DNA from: Candidatus Aquiluna sp. IMCC13023
GTDB lineage: Bacteria > Actinomycetota > Actinomycetes > Actinomycetales > Microbacteriaceae
Direction of reading: 5' to 3'
DNA length: 64,000 nucleotides
Assembly: GCF_000257665.1 (NCBI RefSeq)
Contig: NZ_AJKR01000002.1
Coordinates: forward strand, 186,001-250,000
The translations under genes were made by a program, and so were the position numbers. This document shows, piece by piece, positions 43,723-51,696 of this stretch (position 1 is the stretch's first letter; the number at the start of each line of letters is the position of its first letter). Under the pieces are notes generated by a model, which saw nothing but the letters and a program-made list of their open reading frames with translations, had not been told where the DNA came from and ran no database searches.

Positions 43723-45031
43723 TGACTATATTTCTACCCGGCGCAATTATTCGCCACCCAGCTTTTTGCCAGGCCTCAACACTTAGAACATTTCGTCCGT
43801 CAATGATTGTTTTGACTCGAGGCAAGCTGCTTACTGCTTCAGGGTCTAGTTTTTTGTAGTCCGCCCACTCGGTTCCAAGGATGACCAAGTCGGCATCTTT
43901 TAGTGCGGCCAATAGGTCTGATTCCGAAATCAGCCCAGAGGATTTTTTCTCCAAGGCTTCCAATGAAACCGGATCATGGACGGTAACGATGCCGCCGAGG
44001 GCCTGCAGTCTCAGGGCGATCTCGAGAGCGGGCGAGTCCCGAAGGTCATCGCTGTCCGGCTTGAAGCTGATTCCAAGCATTGTGATTTTCTTGTTGCTTA
44101 CTTGGCCAAGTTCTTCTGTAGCAAGAGACACGATGCGCTGGCGTCTACGCAGGTTTATTTGATCAACTTCTTTTAGAAACGCAAGCGATTCCCCAACGCC
44201 AAGCTCATCTGCCCTAGCGATGAATCCGCGAATGTCTTTTGGTAGGCATCCGCCGCCGAAGCCAATTCCAGTTCGAAGAAAGCTTTTGCCAATTCGGTTA
44301 TCTAGGCCGATGGCTTCGGCAAGCCTCACGGCATCAGCTCCAGAGGCCTCGGCTATCTCTGCCATCGCGTTAATAAAGCTAATTTTGGTGGCTAGAAAGG
44401 CGTTTGCCGAAACCTTCACAAGCTCAGTTGTTTCCAGGTCTAGCTCTAGCACGGGAATGCCCTGGTCAATCATTTTTTGGTAGCAGCTTTTTAGGGCTTG
44501 GTTGTATTCAAGGTCATCGCTACCTATAACTATTCGGTCCGGCGACATTGAATCTGCGAGAGCTGTTCCCTCTCGAAGGAACTCCGGGTTCCAACAAAGC
44601 TTTGGAGTAAAGCCTGTGGCTTTTCGCATATTTGTAATCAGGTTTCTGGCTGTGCCAACCGGCACAGTGGACTTACCAACCACCAGACTCGAGGGCCTCA
44701 ACACAGCTGCAAGCTGGCTGGCCGCTGCAAAAACGTAGGATGTGTCGGCTGACTGCTGACCAGAAATTTGAGGAGTTCCAACGCAAATGAAGTGGATATC
44801 ACTTACTGCACTTAGATCATCGTGGTCTGTTTGAAAGCTTAAGTTTCCTGAAGAAATAGCCTGCCTAAGAGCATCTTCTAATCCGGGTTCAAAAAAAGGA
44901 AGTGTTCCAGCTGCCAGTGCTTGCACTCTGGAGTCATCAGGGTCGATTCCGATGACGTTGTGGCCAAGCTGCGCCATGGCAACCGCGTGGGTTGATCCAA
45001 GATAGCCAAGCCCGATTACTGAAATCTTCAT
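43715..45031 (-). CDS. ugd: UDP-glucose 6-dehydrogenase
   Basis: 438 residues from ATG 45031, where the NAD-binding ISVIGLGYLGSTHAV begins directly; an in-frame TTG lies 11 codons upstream. The catalytic cysteine is in GFGGGCLPKDIRGF and the glutamate in NPEFLREG; a second Rossmann domain with LGISFKPDSDDLRDSPAL closes the protein. It oxidises UDP-glucose to UDP-glucuronate, giving the cluster an acidic sugar donor. No ribosome site precedes ATG 45031; TAAACT lies 10-15 bases upstream, so the message may be leaderless. Confidence 0.93.
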   Translation of the reverse strand: MKISVIGLGYLGSTHAVAMAQLGHNVIGIDPDDSRVQALAAGTLPFFEPGLEDALRQAISSGNLSFQTDHDDLSAVSDIHFICVGTPQISGQQSADTSYVFAAASQLAAVLRPSSLVVGKSTVPVGTARNLITNMRKATGFTPKLCWNPEFLREGTALADSMSPDRIVIGSDDLEYNQALKSCYQKMIDQGIPVLELDLETTELVKVSANAFLATKISFINAMAEIAEASGADAVRLAEAIGLDNRIGKSFLRTGIGFGGGCLPKDIRGFIARADELGVGESLAFLKEVDQINLRRRQRIVSLATEELGQVSNKKITMLGISFKPDSDDLRDSPALEIALRLQALGGIVTVHDPVSLEALEKKSSGLISESDLLAALKDADLVILGTEWADYKKLDPEAVSSLPRVKTIIDGRNVLSVEAWQKAGWRIIAPGRNIVND

Positions 45032-45096
45032 TGTGACAAGGAGTTTACTGTTTGGTTGGCTCAATGAAGTTGACTATTGAGAGCTTGCCTGTTGCT

Positions 45097-45744
45097 CTAC
45101 TGCGCTATTCCATAAAGCCGGTCTCCGGCATCGCCTAGGCCCGGCACTATGTAGCCGCGCTCGTCTAGCTTCTCATCGAGTGCTCCGAGAACCACCTCAA
45201 CCTCGCGATCAGGCCACTTGGCCTTCAGGTGTGCTCTCACGTTTTCGACCCCCTCGGGTGCACCGAGGAGACAGACGCAGGTTGCAGAGACTGCGCCGCG
45301 CTCAAAGATGTAATCGATGGAGTCATTTAAGGTCCCCCCGGTGGCAAGCATCGGATCGATTATAAAAACTTGGCGGTTTTCTAAGTCATCCGGCAGGCGA
45401 TTGGCATATGTATATGGCTCAAGAGTTTCCTCATTGCGCTTGATCCCGAGAAAGCCAACCTCAGCACTAGGGAGCAACTTGACCATTCCCTCGAGCATGC
45501 CGAGGCCCGCGCGAAGCACGGGCACTATAAGTGGCTTGGGGTTGGAAATTTTCACGCCGGTGGTTTTTTGCACCGGCGTCTCAATTTCAACCTCTTGAAC
45601 TCGGATGTCTCTAGTGGCCTCGTAGGCAAGCAGAGTCACGAGCTCTTCGACCAGTTGCCTGAACTGGGGGCTCGGCGTGCGCTTGTCTCGCAGCACGGTG
45701 AGCTTGTGAGTAATCAATGGGTGATTCGCTACATGAAGTCGCAT
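45097..45744 (-). CDS. upp: Uracil phosphoribosyltransferase
   Basis: 215 residues from ATG 45744 ([14 protein letters not shown]); longer frames upstream lack family similarity. The PRPP loop is [14 protein letters not shown], with [12 protein letters not shown] before it and the uracil-binding tail [15 protein letters not shown] at the end. It salvages uracil to UMP and so can use the uracil released by PsuG in this same window. Its start codon is only 12 bases from that of tadA on the other strand, so both 5' ends must be very short or leaderless. Confidence 0.94.
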   Translation of the reverse strand: MRLHVANHPLITHKLTVLRDKRTPSPQFRQLVEELVTLLAYEATRDIRVQEVEIETPVQKTTGVKISNPKPLIVPVLRAGLGMLEGMVKLLPSAEVGFLGIKRNEETLEPYTYANRLPDDLENRQVFIIDPMLATGGTLNDSIDYIFERGAVSATCVCLLGAPEGVENVRAHLKAKWPDREVEVVLGALDEKLDERGYIVPGLGDAGDRLYGIAQ

Positions 45745-45756
45745 AGGCTTAAGACT

Positions 45757-46200
45757 ATGGAGTTTGAAGCTTTGATGCACCTTGCACTTGAACAAGCCAA
45801 GCTTTCCGGCGACGAAGTGCCGGTTGGTGCTGTTCTAGTAGATGGAAATCACAAGGTTGTTGCGATTGCTCACAATCTTAGAGAGCAGCTCAAGGACCCA
45901 ACCTCGCATGCCGAGATTGAGGTTATTCGAACTGCCGCAAAGAAATTGAACTCTTGGCGGCTAGATGATTGCACGCTCATCGTCACCCTCGAGCCGTGCG
46001 TGATGTGTGCCGGTGCAATCGTGGCGGCCAGAATTCCAAGAGTTGTTTTCGGGGCCTGGGATGAGCGCGTTGGGGCGGCGGGCTCTATCTACGATGTTCT
46101 TCGCGACAGCAGGCTTGGCAACCCGGTTGAGGTGATTCCTGAAGTGTTGGCATATGAGTGCTCCAAAGTCCTCAGGGAGTTTTTCGAAGCTAGGCGCTAG
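45757..46200 (+). CDS. tadA: tRNA-specific adenosine deaminase
   Basis: 147 residues starting at ATG 45757 ([13 protein letters not shown]). The zinc site is formed by HAE ([10 protein letters not shown]) and PCVMC ([11 protein letters not shown]); the C-terminal [13 protein letters not shown] matches TadA. It converts the wobble adenosine of tRNA-Arg(ACG) to inosine and is essential. It lies divergent from upp and upstream of tRNA-Ser. Confidence 0.94.
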   Translation: MEFEALMHLALEQAKLSGDEVPVGAVLVDGNHKVVAIAHNLREQLKDPTSHAEIEVIRTAAKKLNSWRLDDCTLIVTLEPCVMCAGAIVAARIPRVVFGAWDERVGAAGSIYDVLRDSRLGNPVEVIPEVLAYECSKVLREFFEARR

Positions 46201-46282
46201 GCGAAAATTTATTTTTTTGTTTTGCTTTCCTGTTATTTTTCAGGCTTCGATCCAGGGCTCGAGTGTTGCTAAGCTTTCCCAC

Positions 46283-46372
46283 GGTGACGTGTCCGAGCGG
46301 CCGAAGGTGCAACTCTCGAAAAGTTGTGTGGGTGAAAGTCCACCGTGGGTTCAAATCCCACCGTCACCGCCA
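46283..46372 (+). tRNA. tRNA-Ser (anticodon CGA)
   Basis: The acceptor arms GGTGACG and CGTCACC pair, with discriminator G and an encoded CCA at 46370-46372. The anticodon stem CAACT/AGTTG holds the loop CTCGAAA, anticodon CGA. A long variable arm (GTGGGTGAAAGTCCAC) and the T-loop TTCAAAT mark a class II serine tRNA. The GC-rich catabolic island begins 42 bases downstream. Confidence 0.96.
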
Positions 46373-46413
46373 CAAGAGTTCTTTAGTTTCTGAAGCACGA
46401 GCGGAGCTTTGAC

Positions 46414-47397
46414 TCACTCACATCGTGGAGGGCGGGCGACGAGCGCATCGCCGTCAATATGGAACGATCCTGCTGCGTGAGGAATCAAGACTGTTGAGCC
46501 CGCTGGGAGCTCCATTGACGATCCCGCCGCCGAGATCAGCTTTGCGGATCCTCCGATGACAATGACGATTGCGAAACCCGAGGGGAAATCTCGGCTCGAG
46601 GTAACACGATCTAAACGGAAAAACGGGTCGGCAGATTCCGGAAGTACCGAGCCTTCCGGGGAATTACGAAGAACGAATTCTTCGACCTCTGAGATCGAGC
46701 GCCCGTGGGATTCGACCGCCGTGAGCGCGAGGTCAAAGCCCAGCCCGAGGTGCCCGTCTCTTTCCCCGTCGAGGTCGAACCCGGTCCACTCAAGCAATAT
46801 GGACAGGTCCTCCGGTTCCTGCACCTCGGCGAGAAGAATGCCCGCGCCGATCGCGTGGAGCATGCCGTGCGGTACGAAGATACTGTCGCCGGCACTCACC
46901 TGAATTTCGTGCATGAGCGACAGAAGTGTTGCCGAGTCTTGTGCGCCGACCAGGGCGCGAAGCTCACTGAGGGGCACATCGCGTATCAGGCCGAGGTGCA
47001 CTGCGCCAGCTGAGAGGATGAACCAAGCCTCTGCCTTGCCGTGAGCGGTCGAGACGTGCTTCTCGGCAAAGTCACCGTCAGGGTGAGCATGCACTGGCAG
47101 GCGTTGACCAGCATCGAGCAGCTTGACGAGCAGCATAGTGTCGACACCGAAGTGCTGAACGTGAGCCGCACCCAACCACGAGAGCGGATCGCGTTCGATA
47201 GCGTCGGTCAGCAACTCACCGTCAGCCAGACGGGTCATTCCTGTGGGAGCGTTACCGCGCACGCTTGTTGTCGACCCTATCCAGTCTTCTGGAGTGTGGG
47301 GCGGGGATGGATGTTCGTTTCGAAAGCTCGAAATGCGAGCTCCGCCCTCATAGAACCGGGCGGCGGGTTGGTTGGAAGGAAGCAGTAGCGGCTCCAT
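46414..47397 (-). CDS. Type I mannose-6-phosphate-isomerase-like cupin enzyme
   Basis: 327 residues with the zinc-cupin motifs of ManA: LPVHAHPDGDFAEKH, GKAEAWFIL, VPHGMLHAIGAGILLAEVQ and EPEDLSILLEW. It is shorter than E. coli ManA (about 390) and belongs to the compact actinobacterial kind. It should interconvert an aldose and ketose (phosphate). Its ATG shares bases with the kinase stop (TAATG), making it last in the operon aldolase-oxidoreductase-kinase-isomerase. GC-rich codon use differs from the neighbouring core genes. The actual sugar is unknown. Confidence 0.85.
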   Translation of the reverse strand: MEPLLLPSNQPAARFYEGGARISSFRNEHPSPPHTPEDWIGSTTSVRGNAPTGMTRLADGELLTDAIERDPLSWLGAAHVQHFGVDTMLLVKLLDAGQRLPVHAHPDGDFAEKHVSTAHGKAEAWFILSAGAVHLGLIRDVPLSELRALVGAQDSATLLSLMHEIQVSAGDSIFVPHGMLHAIGAGILLAEVQEPEDLSILLEWTGFDLDGERDGHLGLGFDLALTAVESHGRSISEVEEFVLRNSPEGSVLPESADPFFRLDRVTSSRDFPSGFAIVIVIGGSAKLISAAGSSMELPAGSTVLIPHAAGSFHIDGDALVARPPRCE

Positions 47398-48443
47398 TAT
47401 GTGTCCTCTCGTGATGCGAACAGGGTATTCAGGGAGTGATCAAGGGCGGTGACAACTGCTGGTGTTGGCCGAGAGCCGCTCATGATGGCGGCGGAACAGG
47501 CTGCTGCGAGTGCTGCGGCCTGTTCAACGGTGGACCCGCGACTTATCGCGAATAGTAGTCCTGCTGTGCTAGCGTCCCCGGCCCCGTTGGTTGTGACGGG
47601 GCTGTCCACCCGGAGAGGCGGCACGGTGAGCGAGCGGTCGCCCCATGACTCGGCGAGTGGTGCGAGCATCGCTCCTCCTACCCTTAGACGGTCTGCGGAG
47701 GCGGTGCGCACATGGAGTCCGTGGCGTCCCGCTGAGATCGCGGCGACCGCGACACCGCATGTGAGCATCCAGTCAGCGAGGCGACTGACGAGTGCGGCTG
47801 AATATGGCTCATTAATTTGCAGAGCCGAGGTCAAATCGTCGAGGCTGGGGCTTGCGATGTCGCATTCGGCGAAAACAGACCCGAGGATGCTCGCCCAGTC
47901 GAGGGCTCCGACGTCCGAGTTGGGATCGACCACTGCCAGGTCAAGTGAGGAAGTCGCGCCTGCGGCTCTAGCTCGAGCGAGGAGCTTGAGCAATGGTCGT
48001 CCGCCGTCAGTAAGGACACCGGGCAGTAGTGGCGGATAGCCAACGTGCACAAGCCCCTGGCCGTCGACGTCGACCTGCGTCCCGTCGAACTCATTGTTGG
48101 CGCCAGTATGGTGCCAAAGCGTTCGGTCGGTTCCCGGTGCCTCGATTACGAGACTGTATGAGGTTGTCAAGACGGAGGACGTCGAAAGATGCGGATGCGA
48201 GAACCCTTCGGTGCTCAGTTGGGCACGAAGTAGGGTTCCCAGTTCGTCATTGCCAATCGATGCAAACGGCGTGACTTCTGCCCCGAGGCCAGCAAGTGCG
48301 CCCCCTGTGTTAGCAACTGATCCGCCGGGGGAGATGGCGATGGGCCCGACCTCCAGTAAACGGCCAGGATCGAAAGCCGCGGTGCTCCAGAGGCGCGGGA
48401 CTATATCTAGGCAGAGATGCCCTGCGACGGCGATTTGGTGCAC
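47397..48443 (-). CDS. PfkB-family sugar kinase
   Basis: 348 residues from GTG with GGGAG seven bases upstream. AVAGHLCLDIVPRL opens the fold, ISPGGSVANTGGALAGLGA is the first signature, and TNGAGDASTAGLLFA carries the catalytic aspartate and anion hole of the second. It should phosphorylate the sugar handled by the operon, before the aldolase step. Substrate unknown. It is coupled to the isomerase gene downstream. Confidence 0.88.
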   Translation of the reverse strand: MHQIAVAGHLCLDIVPRLWSTAAFDPGRLLEVGPIAISPGGSVANTGGALAGLGAEVTPFASIGNDELGTLLRAQLSTEGFSHPHLSTSSVLTTSYSLVIEAPGTDRTLWHHTGANNEFDGTQVDVDGQGLVHVGYPPLLPGVLTDGGRPLLKLLARARAAGATSSLDLAVVDPNSDVGALDWASILGSVFAECDIASPSLDDLTSALQINEPYSAALVSRLADWMLTCGVAVAAISAGRHGLHVRTASADRLRVGGAMLAPLAESWGDRSLTVPPLRVDSPVTTNGAGDASTAGLLFAISRGSTVEQAAALAAACSAAIMSGSRPTPAVVTALDHSLNTLFASREDT

Positions 48444-48488
48444 TGGAGGCTCCCTTCTGTTTAGCTAAATAAAGTTATTTCCACGAAG

Positions 48489-49646
48489 CTAGTCTGCGAC
48501 GTGAACTTCTGACCGAGTGACGTGTGACTCCAGTGCAGCGTCGTAGATCCGGTGCGTTTGCATCGCTTCTTCGGGTGTCACGCAACCGAACTTGTCGCCC
48601 AAGAGACCAGCTCGTTCCGCCAGGAATGCGGCCCACATTTGTAGAATCGAATCGGAGAATCCACTTTCGAAGATGCCACCAGTGACCGTTGGCCACACCG
48701 ACTGGCTTCCTGAATCGGAATGCTGCCAAACCTGCTCGCGGCCAATCCCTGGTAGGTCGACGACAGCAAAAGTCGAAACTTGCTTTGGGTTCTTGGTGGA
48801 GTAGAAGACCCCTCCTTCCAGACCGATAGCGCGAATCTCCCACGTATTCTTATCGCCCGGAGAAATCCGCTTGGTCTCGACCGTTAGCGGGAACTGCTGG
48901 CCGTCTGGAAGATGGACGTCTGTCGTCAGCACGGCATTGTCAAATGTGTCGCACTCCACATGAACGCCATCCGGCCCGGGTCGAGTCGGCACTAGATTCT
49001 GCAGTGTGCTGAAGACCGATTTTGGATTCCAGCCCATCCTGAGAGGCACGTGAAGCGCGTGCAATCCAAGGTCGTTCATTACGCCAGCTTTGCCACAAAA
49101 TGCGGTTTGCCGCTTCCAATTGATGCCCTTGTCAAGGTCAAGGTCGCTGGAGTGGAGGAATGAGCTGCGCACCTCAATCAAGCGCCCCAACGCCCCGGAT
49201 CGAATTGTGTTGATTACCTGCTGGGCCCCGGGGAAGAAGGGCATTTCACTAGAGCAGCGTACGAAAGATTCAGGATTTTCACGTATTGCTTCCAGAATAT
49301 TCTCCGCGGCAGAACGATCGATTCCGAAAGGCTTTTCCGCAAGAAGGCCCTTGCCTGCCCTAATGGCAGCTATGTACATTTCTTCGTGTAGGTCATGACG
49401 CACTGCTATGTACACGACGTCAATAGAAGGATCTGAGAGCAGGTCGGCGTAGTCTGTTGTCTTCGTCGTTACGGTTGGTATTTGATCAAACCAGTCCAGG
49501 GCGTCTGGATTTATGTCGCACACGGCTGTTACTTGCGCGCGCACGGGGTGGTCGATGAGAGCTGGCCAGCGCTGGATCGCGACGGCGATTTCTCGTCCCA
49601 TCAGCCCCGCACCGACAATCCCAATGTTTACAGTAGGTGCGGTCAT
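48489..49646 (-). CDS. Gfo/Idh/MocA-family NAD(P)-dependent sugar oxidoreductase
   Basis: About 385 residues from ATG 49646, which has GGGGG six bases upstream and lies one base past the aldolase stop. NIGIVGAGLMGREIAVAI is the nucleotide-binding turn and LLAEKPFGIDRS the EKP catalytic-lysine motif; NDLGLHALHVPLRMG holds the histidine/aspartate region. Such enzymes oxidise or reduce sugars, inositols and their derivatives. Middle gene of the catabolic operon. Confidence 0.88.
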   Translation of the reverse strand: MTAPTVNIGIVGAGLMGREIAVAIQRWPALIDHPVRAQVTAVCDINPDALDWFDQIPTVTTKTTDYADLLSDPSIDVVYIAVRHDLHEEMYIAAIRAGKGLLAEKPFGIDRSAAENILEAIRENPESFVRCSSEMPFFPGAQQVINTIRSGALGRLIEVRSSFLHSSDLDLDKGINWKRQTAFCGKAGVMNDLGLHALHVPLRMGWNPKSVFSTLQNLVPTRPGPDGVHVECDTFDNAVLTTDVHLPDGQQFPLTVETKRISPGDKNTWEIRAIGLEGGVFYSTKNPKQVSTFAVVDLPGIGREQVWQHSDSGSQSVWPTVTGGIFESGFSDSILQMWAAFLAERAGLLGDKFGCVTPEEAMQTHRIYDAALESHVTRSEVHVAD

Positions 49647-49647
49647 G

Positions 49648-50487
49648 TCATTCCCCCGCAATCAGCAGGAGGGCATCGTCAACGGAGGAGCCATCGTGCA
49701 AAATTGCCATCATGGCCTTTGTGATACCAACGGGATCCCTGTGTTGCACAATGTTTCGCCCATAGACGAGTCCCTTGGCGCCTTGGTCGAGGACTCCAAC
49801 GGTTCTTTCGAGAAGAGCCCGATCCGAAATACTGCCTCCTCCGCCGCGAACAAGCACTGGGAGATCGCCAGCGGCCTCGATGACAAGGTGATAGTCCTCA
49901 ACGTTTGAAGTGGGATCAGCCTTTATGAGGTCCGCGCCCAGTTCCCTCGCTTGACGCACCAAGGACACAATCTTTCTTGTGTCGCCGTCGACCATGTAGG
50001 CCCCGTTGACCGAGTTTTCTTGCATGACGAGCGGTTCAACCATGAGGGGCATGTTGTAGCGAACACATTCCTTGCGAAGCGCCATGATGCTCTGAATGTT
50101 TGCCTCCCGAATCTCGGGGCGCCCTGGCAGCTGAATCAGATTCGCCACGACACAAACGGCGTCCAGACGGACCGCCTCTTCGACTGCGTCGGGGAAGTGA
50201 TGACTGTAAAGGTGGTCGTCGAGGGGAACACCGTAGACATTCGCGATGTCGGTTCTGAGGACAAGAGCGGGCTTTTGTTTACCCGGTACGGACTGCAAGA
50301 CACGGGCTTGACCAACGGTCAGCTGAATCGCATCGGGGCCGGCGGCTATTAGCGCGCTTACAGCGTTATCGATGCTCTCGATCCCTTTGAGAAACGTCGG
50401 CTCGCCAAAGAAGCCATGGTCTATGGCGACATCAAGGGCGCGTCCTGATTTGGGGTTGAAGAGGCGATTGAGGCGGTATGAGGTCAC
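49648..50487 (-). CDS. Class I aldolase, FbaB/LsrF (DhnA-type) family
   Basis: 279 residues from GTG with GGAG seven bases upstream. VAIDHGFFGEPTFLKG is the family opening, the Schiff-base lysine is probably in GADLIKADPTSN, and LPVLVRGGGGSISD and GAKGLVYGRNIVQH bind phosphate, as in class I fructose-bisphosphate aldolases of archaeal type and LsrF. It should cleave a ketose phosphate to two smaller pieces. First gene of the four-gene operon, with a LacI-type palindrome 128 bases upstream. Confidence 0.87.
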   Translation of the reverse strand: MTSYRLNRLFNPKSGRALDVAIDHGFFGEPTFLKGIESIDNAVSALIAAGPDAIQLTVGQARVLQSVPGKQKPALVLRTDIANVYGVPLDDHLYSHHFPDAVEEAVRLDAVCVVANLIQLPGRPEIREANIQSIMALRKECVRYNMPLMVEPLVMQENSVNGAYMVDGDTRKIVSLVRQARELGADLIKADPTSNVEDYHLVIEAAGDLPVLVRGGGGSISDRALLERTVGVLDQGAKGLVYGRNIVQHRDPVGITKAMMAILHDGSSVDDALLLIAGE

Positions 50488-50942
50488 GGGGTTCTCCCTT
50501 TTTCAACGCGAAACGGCGAAGTTAGTGCGGGTCGAAACCGTGCGTGCACTTCAACATCGTTCAGCTATTTACTGACATTTTGATTGCAACATTTAACATA
50601 CTATGTCCAACGAAACAACGTTGTCTAGTTTTGGTATCGGAGGAGTTCGTGCCATGCAGGACGCAGTAGACGAGACGAAAAACTGTCTCAAAGGACTTGC
50701 GCCGCAGACGAGACACTCCATTCTTCTTCGATGATCAGACAACCGAGCCGTCAACCGGTGCGTGGATGAGTTCAGGATTGCCGGGCCTTCTTCAAACCCG
50801 AAGGTCAGGGCGTGTCGCCACACAACAAAACCAAGCCCCGGGCGGTAGAGCTAAGGGTGGTCCGATTCCCCGGAAACTGGAGCTCCCCGCGGAGCTTAAT
50901 GCCCGTGTCAAAAAAGACGGTGAGGGGCAACTTGTTTCAGAT
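50488..50942. other. 455-bp regulatory and remnant region
   Basis: Holds the promoter side of the aldolase operon (up to about 50640) and a GC-rich remainder. GGAGGAG at 50639-50645 is followed by ATG 50654 and a 26-codon frame (begins MQDAVDETKNCLKG) that I do not trust as a gene. Further on, one plus-strand frame reads PRKLELPAELNARVKKDG, which looks like a scrap of a decayed coding sequence. Confidence 0.5.
50615..50624. promoter_or_regulatory. LacI-type operator candidate upstream of the aldolase operon
   Basis: ACAACGTTGT is a perfect 10-base palindrome centred on CG, the usual form of LacI-family sites. It lies 128 bases before the aldolase start, and a LacI-family regulator is encoded in the same island at 54693-55682. 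Confidence 0.5.
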
Positions 50943-51602
50943 CTATGGGCTTAGCGCCTCCACGAGTCGCTCGCTCGCTCGGTTCAGGTGCCCCTCGAGG
51001 CATGCGACCGCCGAGTCAGCATCTCCAGCTTCGAGGTGCTCAAGTATCTCTTGGTGTTCGGCCGCGATTTGTTCGACGCTCAACAGTTTTCTGCCCTGCA
51101 CTTGCGCCATACATACTCGCACTTCGTCAACGAGCGAGCGATACATCCGCTCCAATCGTGGACTGCCGATTGCTTCGACGAGTGATGCGTGAAATTGCAT
51201 ATCGGGTTCAACCGAGGCGATGGGTCCACTGACCGCAATCGAAGCTCCGGCCTGGCGAACGCGCTCGTTTGCTGCGGCAGCGGAGGTGGGCACGCAACGT
51301 TCGGCCGCGAGTTCACGAAGTGCTGAGCCTTCGAGTCGCAGTCGCGTCCGATAGATATCGCGCACATCTTCGATACTCAACACGGGTACGCGAGCACTCT
51401 TGTAAGCGCCGCGCTCTAAGAGACCTTCGGCAGTGAGCTTTTCGATCGCAGCTTTAGAGGTCGACCGAGAAACTTTGTAATCCTCGACGAGAAGTGCCTC
51501 GGTCACCAGAGAGCCGCTCGGTAGATCTCCGGCAAATAGGCGTCTTCGCAGATCATCTGCAAGGGCATCCACGACGGATACGGTCGCAAGTGTTCGAATC
51601 AT
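50943..51602 (-). CDS. GntR-family (FadR/FCD type) transcription regulator
   Basis: 219 residues from ATG 51602, which has GGAGG seven bases upstream. The N-terminal winged helix reads VVDALADDLRRRLFAGDLPSGSLVTEALLVEDYKVS in outline (DNA-recognition at SRSTSKAAIEKL). The C-terminal FCD ligand domain includes RTRLRLEGSALRELA and a metal-binding histidine pattern (FHASLVEA, AEHQEILEHLEAGD). FCD regulators sense organic acids such as lactate, glycolate or sugar acids. It is divergent from the FAD/Fe-S dehydrogenase gene, its likely target. Confidence 0.9.
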   Translation of the reverse strand: MIRTLATVSVVDALADDLRRRLFAGDLPSGSLVTEALLVEDYKVSRSTSKAAIEKLTAEGLLERGAYKSARVPVLSIEDVRDIYRTRLRLEGSALRELAAERCVPTSAAAANERVRQAGASIAVSGPIASVEPDMQFHASLVEAIGSPRLERMYRSLVDEVRVCMAQVQGRKLLSVEQIAAEHQEILEHLEAGDADSAVACLEGHLNRASERLVEALSP

Positions 51603-51632
51603 TCGCTTTCCTCCACCACGAAGTTTACCTTT

Positions 51633-51668
51633 TGGCACGAGTGCCAGTATTGTAAACTTGTAGGACAA
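51633..51668. promoter_or_regulatory. GntR/FadR-type operator between the regulator and dehydrogenase genes
   Basis: TTGTAGGACAA (51658-51668) fits the TNGTNNNACNA half-palindromic site of FadR-subfamily GntR regulators exactly, as bound by LldR. TGGCACGAGTGCCA (51633-51646) is a second, perfect 6-2-6 palindrome beside it. Both lie in the 94-base space between the divergent genes. Confidence 0.7.
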
Positions 51669-51696
51669 TCTTTGATTCAACGCGAAAGAGGAGTCA

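Noticed and set aside
46414-50487. Firm assignment of the island operon to sulfoquinovose (sulfo-EMP) breakdown
   Set aside because: The aldolase does not read like YihT and the isomerase is a cupin, not a YihS type; the resemblance is only in the order of reaction types.
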